A stretch of DNA of 64,000 nucleotides from Pogostemon cablin (lineage: Eukaryota > Streptophyta > Magnoliopsida > Lamiales > Lamiaceae). The translations under genes and the position numbers were made by a program. Every line of letters begins with the position of its first letter. Within the stretch, counting starts at the first letter, position 1. Where the stretch lies: contig CM042996.1 in assembly GCA_023678885.1 (NCBI GenBank), positions 14,504,602 through 14,568,601 of the forward strand. The letters are read 5' to 3'. Under the pieces are notes generated by a model that did not search any database, was not told where the DNA came from, and saw only the letters and a program-made list of their open reading frames with translations. Shown piece after piece: positions 55,441-64,000 of this stretch.

Positions 55441-57164
55441 ATGTTGTTATTTATCAATTGTTTACCGATAAAATTATAGAATTCAAAGGATAAAGAAGAA
55501 GCAAAGTATTTTTCATAATTGTAAAAAGGAACTAGAGAATAAATAAATGTAAGAAAAAGGTCAATAGCAGTTATACATAAAGTTGTTAAAATGAGTCGGT
55601 GGCCTGAAGTGACGGGGCCAGAAAATTCGCTCAAGGGGTTCAAATATATTTAATGTTTATGCATCGATATTCGATCTAGAGCAACTAATGCACTATGAAA
55701 TTAAAAATAATTTATTATTAAAACTGATATAAATACATGCAGATAATATTTATTCAGAATGTTTAATTTAAAAAAATCATGAAAATAAATAATAGGAGTA
55801 CAATTTATTAAAATGAACTTGACTAGTAATTTTTAAAATAAAATAATAAAAAAGAAAAATCAAATAACAAAGAAAAAAAGGAAGGTGGGCGGGGATAAAA
55901 AGACTTAAAAGTAAAATATGGAACGATAATTAAGATAGTTTAACGTTAAAATGGAAAAATAAAAATAAAAATAAAAAAAGGGAAAAGAAGCCCAATTCAT
56001 GGTTCGAAATTGGGATAGTGGAGTAGCCAACCTGGAATGCAACCACTAGGCTATCAATAATTTCAATAAATGATTACATATAGTATGGTTAATAAATATT
56101 TTCCAGAGGGGCCAGAGCCCCCCAATCCTACACTGCCTCCGTCGTTGTCGTTGGTGGGCTGGGTTGACCCACAATCCACCATTATACTACACAATACACC
56201 ATTATATTGGTTAGAACGTTTACTGGGTTTGGGTCATTAATGGGGCGGGCTATTATGGGTTGGAACATTGGTGGAGCGTGTCAAATTTTGTTTTTATATT
56301 TTTTATATAAATGAGTACTGTTAAATACATACATTTTTTTATTAAATACACACTCTTTATTAAATATACATTTCTCTTATTTTTTTATTTTTTTATTTCT
56401 TAATTTTATTAAACCCCAATATTTGCTCAATTATTACTACATTATGATTGAATTCGAAAACGGAAATAAGAGTAGTTAGAAAATAAAAATAATGAAGGTC
56501 ATAGCAGACAAGCCAAGATAAAATGCAAATTCTTCAACTGCTTGAATAAAATGTATTGTAAATTTGTAGTTTCTGCTTCAATTGATCCAATGTGAATGTA
56601 GTAAATAATGATAATACAACAAGCTTTATATTCTATTAAATCTTAAAACACTCTAAAAAAATGTAGAGAGAAAACTCTCATTTTTCATAAATTAAATTCC
56701 TCAATTGCAAGATGCTAGAATAGGCAATGGAAGATGGATGCAGTGATTTTAGGGGAAGATGACCAGGAGCCATTCTCATGACAATACGGCGGCGGTGCAG
56801 ATCTGTTTGTGGCTTTTATCCATTTTTTTAAAACAATGGAATTCAAATGAATTGATTTAAAATCCAAAAAATTCATTAAATTTGAAATGACTCAATCCAA
56901 ACATCTTATACACACAATTATTATTCAAAGAGAGTAACAAAGGACCCTAGGCCATCATCAACGACGAAGTTGTCTTCTCATGTTTTACATACTTTTGTGT
57001 CATCACCTAAAATAAGTGAACTTCATGAGCACCATCGACTAATTTAGCTACAAGAAGAACCTCCAATCGCTATGGTCCCTTAATATTCAAAAGTCATCTG
57101 TCTACTAATCACGTATTTAGTACATCTACAGAAGCATCTAAACTCCAAATTCCATATGGAGGAA
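55441..57164. other. Gene-free stretch with transposon-end words
   Basis: At 55610-55640 GACGGGGCCAGAAAATTCGC and at 56105-56145 GGGGCCAGAGCCCCCCAATC...CTGCCTCCGTCG look like the two ends of a short non-autonomous element. A relic of the TTATTAAATACAC family lies at 56310-56400. No coding frame of note. Confidence 0.45.
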
Positions 57165-58652
57165 TAAATACCGTTTTAGTCCCATAACTTTTCTCATGGT
57201 CCTTTTTAGTACAAAAAAAGATAAGTTTGCCAAATTAGTCCCACCGACGAAGAAATAGGGCAAAACACGTCTTATTTTCGCCAGAAAAAAGTCCAGAAAA
57301 TGGCAGTACTTGTCACTTGATGGCCGAAATCGCCAATTTCCTAGCAGGGGATGGTATGGCGCATTCGTGGCAGGTGAGTCAACATTAAAATATTTTTTAA
57401 TTCCAACATGGAATTATTTTGCTTTTCAAATTTTAAATAATTAAAATTTTAAAATTAAAACAAAATATTAAAAACAACTAAAACACGATCAGACCAAAAA
57501 ATGTTAAACATGGAAATACGAATTAGGAACTCAGTCTGATAAATTAAAATCAAAGAAGAAGAACCTTAAGCCCCAATTTGCAAAAACAAATCCTCGAAGA
57601 AGAAGATCATAGACCCAATCCCGTCGTAAACCAAGAGCTCAGAGAAAGCATGACGATGGCGGACCCCGGTGAAGAGCCACCGCCCAAGGGTGATAAGAGC
57701 GTTAGTGAGAATGTTGAAGGCAATGTGGAGAGTTTGGGTGGCAGAGATGGCGGTGCTCCGTCGTCTGAACTGGTGTGGTGTGACTGGATCGAAATAATTT
57801 CGGCGGGGTGGGGCCCTGGAAGTTCCGTTTGGGACAATTTCGATGCGAACAACAATCTGTTGCTCCCTCCTAAACTCCTCCATCTGGCAACATCAGAATT
57901 TAACAACCTGATTTTGATCTCACAAACAGGACAACAAACCATCATCATCATCTTCCACCAGACCCTTTGATTAACTCTCTCTCACACACACACAAACACA
58001 AACACAATCTCTCTCTCTCTCTCTTCTTTCACACAATCCTATCTCAGTCTCCTTAAGAACCATTAACGATTAAACGGGATGGAGTGGACAGATGGAAAGT
58101 TTTGGCAATGAACGGGTGGGAAGATTTGGAAATCAGTTTTAGGGTTTTTAGAAAGGGAAACGAACGAGTTTGGGAATTATATGTTTCACATTTTTTTTAA
58201 TCTGATGGGGTGGGTTTTAGTAAATAGATTTTTAACATATTTAATTTAATGCAATTGAGTTCACGTTTTTTTTAATCTGATCGGGTGGGTGGGTTTTAGT
58301 AAATAGATTTTTAACATATATATTTAATTTAATAGAATTGAGTTTGGTTTTAATTTTAATTATTTTAATTATTTAAAATTTGAAAAGAAAGATAATTGCC
58401 ATGTTGGCAATAAAATAATAATTTTATGTTGACTCACTGCCACGAATGTGCCACGTCATCGGACCGGACAAAAATCGTCGATTCCAGCCATCACATGTCA
58501 TTTTCCGGTGATGTCAGCATTTTTCGGCGAAAATAGGAAGTATTTGGCCCTATTTATTCATCGGTGGGACTAATTTGACAAACTTATCTTTTTTGGGACT
58601 AAAAAGGACCATGAGTAAAGTTATGAGACTAAAATGGTTTTTATCCCTCTGA
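57165..58652. mobile_element. MULE-type element with ~310 bp terminal inverted repeats
   Basis: The left arm (57165-57480; ATAAATACCGTTTTAGTCCC, CATGGTCCTTTTTAGT, AATTAGTCCCACCGA) matches the reverse complement of the right arm (58335-58652) closely, including a GTCCCACCG block and ATTCGTGGCAG. The arms are long as in Mutator elements. No matching 9 bp target duplication is seen, so the family call is provisional; a foldback element is the alternative. The ~850 bp interior is less AT-rich and contains an open frame and a CT/CA microsatellite, like the captured DNA of a Pack-MULE. Confidence 0.7.
57578..57970 (+). CDS. Open frame inside the long-TIR element, unrecognised
   Basis: The plus frame of 130 codons has an acidic, Gly/Pro-rich first part (PGEEPPPKGDKS, VESLGGRDGG) and a hydrophobic second part. 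On the minus strand two other long frames overlap (57951-57607 and 57883-57566), so the coding strand is not settled. The region is richer in G and C than its surroundings. It may be a captured host gene fragment. No domain is recognised. A (CT)n/(CA)n tract at about 57970-58035 lies next to it, typical of plant 5' leaders if transcription runs rightward from there. Confidence 0.3.
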   Translation: MQKQILEEEDHRPNPVVNQELRESMTMADPGEEPPPKGDKSVSENVEGNVESLGGRDGGAPSSELVWCDWIEIISAGWGPGSSVWDNFDANNNLLLPPKLLHLATSEFNNLILISQTGQQTIIIIFHQTL

Positions 58653-59400
58653 TAGAAGATGCCACTTTCCTTACCAAATGTCCAACCACCAACCCATGCA
58701 ATAGATGATTAGCCAACAAGTCAGAAAGATTGTTTCTTTGCTACATCTTCTCATAGTAATTGCAATTAGTGGCATAATATATGGTTATATTCAGCCACCA
58801 TTTCCCTGAATGTATGTATTCCTTTGCAAGTGTAAGAGTTCTTTAGTGTTGAAAATCTGGCATATCGTGAATTCTAAAACCATTAACTGTCTACAAGGTA
58901 TACATATATCTGTGCATTTCATTTGGCATACTATTATTAAATTAAATATCAATGTGTTAACTTAGTTATAAATATGATGTTTTTTTAAATATAAATCATA
59001 TCATTAACTCGAGAAATTATTAGGTTTTTTTAAGTTCACAACTAAACTATAGGTTCACCACCTAGACATGGTACTTGGATCCTGTATTTTTTAGTTCATG
59101 AGTGAACTGTAGGTCCACCACCTAGATATTGTACTTGGATCATGTATTGCAACATTATATTGCATCTCATATGGACATAGATGTTAAGTGTCTAATTATA
59201 TTATGATTGTATAAACTTTTGAGTTTATATTGAGATATAATACTAGGTTGTAATAGGTATTTATACTGCTATGGTCTACTTTAAAGTTAAATTATGCCAT
59301 TCGGGTGTCTATAGTAACTATGATTTACCTCTTCTTCTGTTCAATATTTTTGATGTGGAAAGAATGTCATAATATCATGGTCACATTGGTGTTGATTTGG
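58653..59400. other. Gene-free flank with a short tandem duplication
   Basis: Two ~65 bp copies lie at about 59030-59150 (GTTCAC(A)ACTAAACTATAGGT / GTTCATGAGTGAACTGTAGGT, then CCACCTAGA(C/T)AT and GTACTTGGATC). No gene. Confidence 0.5.
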
Positions 59401-59415
59401 TTTTAAAATGTGCAG

Positions 59416-59727
59416 GAGGAAATTAGCTATGACGACAAGTGCAGGTTTTTGCATAGATCTGTGAATAGTTTACTTGATAGTCTTACACAAAGTGTTAATC
59501 GTGTATATAGCTTCTCCAACTTGCAAAATTTCGCTGATACAATCAATTTTTGTACCATAATCGGTTTCATCTTATAAATTTTGCAGTAAGTGGTATCCTT
59601 GACCATTTCATCTTCTTGGATAAAATGTTGTCCTTACCTTCATTCTTGATCATTCCAATGTAGGGCTATGGACGCAGTGATTTTGGTATTCTTTGCAAGT
59701 TTTTTAGTTTTTCTATTGATGGGAGTG
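59416..59727 (+). pseudogene. Two exon-like blocks of an unrecognised gene
   Basis: Block 1 starts after a TGCAG acceptor at 59415 and encodes EEISYDDKCRFLHRSVNSLL, DSLTQSVNRVYSFSNL, running open to about 59577. Block 2 starts after a TGTAG acceptor near 59662; in one frame it gives DAVILVFFASFLVFLLMGV and then a stop, like a C-terminal membrane anchor. Composition is protein-like and unlike neighbouring AT-rich sequence. No start region was found upstream. The family is not recognised; it could be a remnant of a small membrane protein gene. Confidence 0.3.
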
Positions 59728-60102
59728 TAAGTCTTCCATTATAAAGCGTACTGCTTTTGGTCCCATGATATTTCATATCATAGATAAACCAGGGGCTCTC
59801 CGTTCCTGATTCTCCTGTAGCTGGAACCTCCAGAACCACAAGAATCCTGAGTTAGAATGAGATTCCAACTCAGCACCCTTTGATTTGAGTGAGATTTTGA
59901 GAAGAGTTGCTCTTTGGAGAGCACAGTACGATGTTATCAGATTGTAGCATATTTATATTTTAGACTCTCTTGGAGGAGATGAAATTAAATTTCATTGCTT
60001 AGCATTATGGAGTTATCATCTTTTTTATAGTAGACTTTGGAGAGTATTTGGTACATTTGGTAGATTAATAAAGTTTAAAAATGTCAGACCTCCTCCTTAA
60101 AT

Positions 60103-60315
60103 TGTAAGCAAAGACTTGTATGAGACCGTGCTTATTTGAGACAGATAAAAAGTGATAACTTCTATAATAAAAAGTGATAAATGTTATTTCATTAACAATT
60201 TATTGTTCAAATGAAAAATGAAAACATTTTATAGCAAAAGTAAAAATATTTTATAGCGAAAGTGATAACTAATTAAGAAAGTGTAAAATTGTGATGGTCT
60301 CACTCAAGACTTACC
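60103..60315. repeat. GTGAGAC-family MITE-like repeat
   Basis: Left GTAAGCAAAGACTTGTATGAG pairs with right GGTCTCACTCAAGACTTAC. It shares AAAAAGTGATAAC and TATAGCGAAAGTGATAAC with the copies at 16676-17353. Confidence 0.75.
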
Positions 60316-61392
60316 CTAAATTGGGGGTCCATTGTACTAGTCCTTTGTTATTTTTTAAAGCTTAATTGAGTTCAAGGGCATATAATTCTTATGTGACAAA
60401 TTTTTTTGGAGATTTTTTTTATCTTTAATGATAGATATAATTCTTAAGTAATCAGGTGAAGCTAGCTTGAGGTGGGCTAGCTAATCCACCTTAGAAGGGA
60501 ATGTATGCGTGCTTGGTTAGGTATAATTCTTAAGTGGCAGATTCTTTGTATATCTATTAAGGCACAACAAGTAATTTTAATCAATTCTTAAGTGGCAAAT
60601 TCTTTAGTAAATCCAACAAGTAATTTTAATCTATTTTGTTTTGAGGATTTAAGCAGTGTTGTCATAAACGGACGACTTGTAGTTGGACCGGCGGTTCAAT
60701 TGGAAAAACAAAAAGTATATATATTTTTTATTATTGTCTATATGATTTTATATTAACTCACTTCATGTAAATGTGAATAAATGTCTAATTAAAAAAGTTG
60801 AAAGAGGAAAGTTAGATGTGAAGTAAAATAATTTAAATTTTAATTTTTACTAATAGTTAATTATTTCGATCATAAATAAAGAAAATTAGAAAGAAATATA
60901 TTAATAATTATTCTTTAATCCGCTTCAATAATAAATAATCCTGAATTCAATTTGAAATAAATTTGGAAAAAAAATTGAATATTAAATGGAAATAAATTTG
61001 GAAACAAAATAGAATTGATAATCAAATTGCTAATTTTTGGGTTTTGATCGAACTATTTTAAAAAGTGAATTAAAAAAACTAAACTAAATTAAAATAACTG
61101 ATCGGTTCAAATCAATTTTTCCGATTTTACTCTAAAAAGGGTTTTGGTCTGTTCGAATCGATTTTTCTCGATTTTAAAACAAATTATTTTTATTTCATAA
61201 GTTTGGTCTTATACAATTTTATCTTTAAAATCTCATTTGTCCCATTATTTTTTTTGATTGCACCAATGATACGCAAATAAAAAGATATTGAGATAAATGT
61301 TAAAAAACTTATCTTTCTTTTTAAGAACAAAGTTTGTACACAAACTTAGGGATGATTTTTTTATCCCTCTGTTGTAGCTAAAAAGAAATTGA
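60316..61392. other. Gene-free stretch with ACCGGCGGTTCAATTGG relic
   Basis: Near 60685-60705 lies GGACCGGCGGTTCAATTGG. Near 61095-61175 lies GATCGGTTC...GTTCGAATCGATTTTT, a weak inverted partner, suggesting an old non-autonomous DNA element. No coding frame. Confidence 0.4.
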
Positions 61393-61645
61393 CAAAGTCT
61401 TTAGTGAGACGGGTCGACCTATCATTAAAGTAAGATTATTGTATAGATAAAGTATGTTATCTAAAGTATGCTTGATTATGCATTAAAGTATGATTTTAGC
61501 ATTTAGCGGGTTATAATATGATTTATCATTACCATATTTTAATTACAAATAATCATATTTTATCTATACACTAAACATATTTTAGTGATGGGTCGACCCA
61601 TCTCACATCCATCTCACAAATAACTCGTCTCACAAGAAAGTGCCT
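61393..61645. mobile_element. MITE-like inverted repeat with GGTCGACCC ends, copy 2
   Basis: Left AGTGAGACGGGTCGACCTATC pairs with right GATGGGTCGACCCATCTCAC. Internal arms share AAAGTA(A/T)G and TATAGATAAAGTATG / CATATTTTATCTATA. It belongs with 29725-29990. Confidence 0.75.
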
Positions 61646-62025
61646 CAAAGAAATTAGATAATCCTAATTGGAGTTAGACTATCATTCCTAACTCATATCA
61701 ATCAACCCCATAATATAATATTCATTTATCTCTAATTCACATATACAACCTACATCCCAACTTAAATTTTTTTATACTCCATCAACAACCCAACTCAACC
61801 TAACTTTTTAATAAAATATTCAATTTTCTCTCATATGTATATATATAATAATAATGATTATATTTTATTATTTTGTGATTTTTTAATAAGTATATTTAAA
61901 ATTAAAATAATATTATATTTAAAAAATTAAAGTAATAATAAAATTAAAAAGAGAAGAAAAATATATAATTTGAGATTGAGGGGAAAAAAGATTTTTTTAT
62001 TGTAATCCAAAATATGTCAATGTTA

Positions 62026-62239
62026 TACTCCCTCCGTCTCGGACAAATAGATATATTTGTCTTTTGCACGTAGATTAAGGAGAAGTATTATTATTTTATG
62101 TAAAGTGGTAGGTGTATTAGATGTGATGGGTAGTGGTGAGCCTTTGGTGAACCCTTTTTACTAAAATAGGAAAATTGTGCAATTTGGACGTGACGCCTAA
62201 TATTGTAAAATGATACTATTTGGTGGGACGGAGGGAATA
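62026..62239. mobile_element. Stowaway-type MITE
   Basis: TACTCCCTCCGTCTCGGAC pairs with TGGTGGGACGGAGGGAATA. Confidence 0.85.
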
Positions 62240-62535
62240 TTTTATTTATAGAGAAAATAAAACTATGAATTTTGATTATTTTTATTTTTTTTAAAATAAT
62301 AATTTTAATAAATAATTTAAATATCATTTATTAAAAAATTAAATTATATCTAAAATAAATTAATGTAACCAATCACAATGTGACAAGTGTCACATTGTGG
62401 TTTGAGTATGGGTTGAAGTTGGGTTGCTCAGTGAACAATTTTGTAACCGATTGCCTAATTTTTTTTATTTTTTCACTTCTTTTTGTCGTATATGGACGAC
62501 CTTCATTTGGGTCATCAATGGAGGTAGTCTTACAA

Positions 62536-62590
62536 AACGAAAACGAAAATGAAAACGAAAACGAAAACGAAAACGAAAATGAAAACAAAG
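62536..62590. repeat. (AAAACG)n hexanucleotide repeat
   Basis: About nine units of AAAACG with AAAATG variants. Read in frame they give an artefactual Asn-Glu repeat. Confidence 0.95.
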
Positions 62591-62599
62591 AAAGCGTAA

Positions 62600-62700
62600 C
62601 AGATCCATACGATCTCTTCCTCCTCCCCATCTATCTTATCTCCCTCTCCCAGATCCATACCGATCCCTTCCTCCTCCCCATCTATCTTATCTCCATCTCC
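62600..62700. repeat. ~50 bp tandem duplication, CT-rich
   Basis: Two adjacent copies of CAGATCCATAC(C)GATC(C/T)CTTCCTCC followed by TCCCCATCTATCTTATCTCC. They differ at about four positions. Confidence 0.9.
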
Positions 62701-64000
62701 TTTCGGCTCAGTTACTTCTCTTCCCCTTGTTCTGCCGGATTCGCCATAACCGCCGGTCCCCTGTACTGTAAGTCCAGTTCTCCCTCTTCTTTTACTCGTT
62801 ACTTTTATGCCTTCCCTTTGTTTATGTGGGCTTCTGTAAGTAAAGCCTAAACTCCGACTGAGTTCACCTTTTCTTTCTTGGACCCGATTCACTTCACTGA
62901 TACTGCCGCTGCCCCACGCACTTATTATATGGGCGGTAACATTTCTGTCTCCTGTCTGTTGCAGCTAGGTTCTCGGGGTCGCTTCCTACGATTCCCCCCG
63001 CTCTCTGATTTCCGCCGATCAGAAGAGGTATCTCTTTCACTTGTGTATTTATTCAGTATTGAGGTCTAGAATCTTTATTTATAGCTTATCAATTACTATA
63101 TATATGGTGCCTTTCAATTTTCATGTTGCTTTGTTTTGATCTTTCTTCACCAACTTTGAGTCTTTATAATGAGCAACATTAACTTGAAAAAACTTTTCTA
63201 ATATTTGGGCTTTGCATTTCTCTGATAATTCTCTCTGATAATTCTCTTAGCTGTTGTTGGAATTGGGACATTCACTTAAGTCATTTCACTGACAGCGAAT
63301 ACGATTCCAGACAAACTATGCATACTCTAAATGAGAAATCTTGTTTGTATAATTAGCTAAAATGAAGGGAGAACTTTATTTAGAGATTGATCATGGAAGT
63401 AGTAAAGAAAAACTAAAATTTTAGGTATGTTGAAAATGTGTACTCACATGTGCGAAGATTATGAATGAAGGGAAACGATCAACACGTTTAGGTATCACTA
63501 AATTGTACTGCGTTAGTATGAAGGGTGCTGGTACATTCTGTCACCAAGTAGCCTGAGATGAAATCATAAGCCCATGCCCAAATGTGTTTGCTGGGAAATG
63601 ATCACATAGGGAAGGATTTGTTTGAAATTCTTATATTAGGCCTTGATGGTCATATCGCTCTCTGAATAGGTTTCAAATTTTGGCAGCCAGCGGTCGAAAG
63701 TATGGGTTTATATTTATCAATTTGAGGGAGTCCATGATGATATTAAGAAATAGCTTCGTATCATGATTGAATTTGTCCCTCTGAGGCTCTTAACCTTGAT
63801 TTAGTTAGACATCAGTGATCTTTGGAATTCAGTTTAGAAAGGCTTTTTGGTGCACAATTGGCCTTGTTCACATAATGCTTAGAGTTGGTTTATATGGTTG
63901 TTAGTTGTACTGAACCTTTTCTTTAGCAATAATTCCTTCTTCCGAGCCTCTTTTAGTCTCTAAAGGGTTTTCTCCCCTTCTGTATGCTTACTCATTTAGA
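62600..64000 (+). other. 5' region of a gene running off the right edge (probable)
   Basis: From 62600 the sequence becomes CT-rich and less AT-rich, like a plant 5' leader (CTTCCTCCTCCCC, CTCTTCCCCTTG). A donor-like CTGTACT|GTAAGTC lies at 62767. An exon-like block at 62965-63028 (after GTTGCAG, CTAGGTTCTCGGGGTCGC... before AGAG|GTATCT) looks like a second leader exon. The T-rich sequence after it resembles a long first intron. No long reading frame is found before the window ends, so the product cannot be named. Confidence 0.45.

Noticed and set aside
62380..62850. 156-codon plus-strand frame with an Asn-Glu repeat
   Set aside because: The repeat is a translated (AAAACG)n microsatellite and the rest is CT-rich leader-like sequence; no domain.
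62373..62892. Minus-strand frames with Phe-Ser/Phe-Val repeats
   Set aside because: Reverse translation of the same hexanucleotide repeat.
1..64000. tRNA, rRNA or organelle-derived genes
   Set aside because: I looked for tRNA A/B box pairs with cloverleaf context and for rRNA words and found none convincing; a tRNAscan and rRNA search would be decisive.

Overview
The window is nuclear DNA of a flowering plant. Evidence: introns with GT...AG borders, a spliced beta-expansin gene, Stowaway MITEs with the plant terminus CTCCCTCCGTCC, MULE, hAT-like and chromovirus elements, and an endogenous plant pararetrovirus. A eudicot, perhaps an asterid, is an inference from overall repeat character. The window is strongly AT-rich and mostly repeats. 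I see one clearly intact protein gene, the beta-expansin (49367-51715, four exons, 271 codons plus stop), and the 5' part of another transcription unit at the right edge (about 62600-64000).

Layout. 1-2745: two tandem ~1.36 kb LTR-like units. 3461-14183: a degenerate Mutator-like element (MULE) with ~150 bp terminal inverted repeats and an exact 9 bp target duplication. It carries a broken GRF-type zinc finger gene (+) and a broken MuDR-type transposase (-). That transposase was split by a 5.3 kb Ty3/gypsy chromovirus (5664-10939) with 255 bp LTRs. 14.2-18.9 kb: AT-rich sequence with MITE and hAT-like relics. 18928-23145: a gag-only LTR retrotransposon (TR-GAG type) with an exact 5 bp target duplication. 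23.5-26 kb: exon-like fragments, including an orphan subtilase propeptide. 26.6-34 kb: small DNA elements and gene-free sequence.

34.08-46.9 kb is a three-level nest. The outermost element is MULE-like. It has about 17 and 21 copies of a 15-mer (TAGGCCGAATAGAAC) in opposite orientations either side of a truncated transposase N-terminus (+) and a DUF1985-like gene (-). Inside its left part lies a second MULE-like element (34364-42484, exact 9 bp target duplication). Inside that is a near full-length caulimovirid provirus on the minus strand (about 34.6-42.3 kb). The virus keeps its tRNA-Met primer site, coat-protein zinc finger, movement protein, protease, RT/RNase H and probable transactivator regions, in the order seen in Cavemovirus/Solendovirus. 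It also has a recognisable promoter with four regularly spaced TGACG motifs. All its reading frames are broken.

47-64 kb: a hAT-like element with an exact 8 bp target duplication, several Stowaway MITEs, the expansin gene, MITE-like AT-rich elements, a long-TIR MULE (57165-58652), fragments of unrecognised exons, and the right-edge 5' gene region. The many TGG-to-stop changes and nested insertions mark an old, probably methylated repeat island around one functional gene. All family assignments are by eye; no database search was run.
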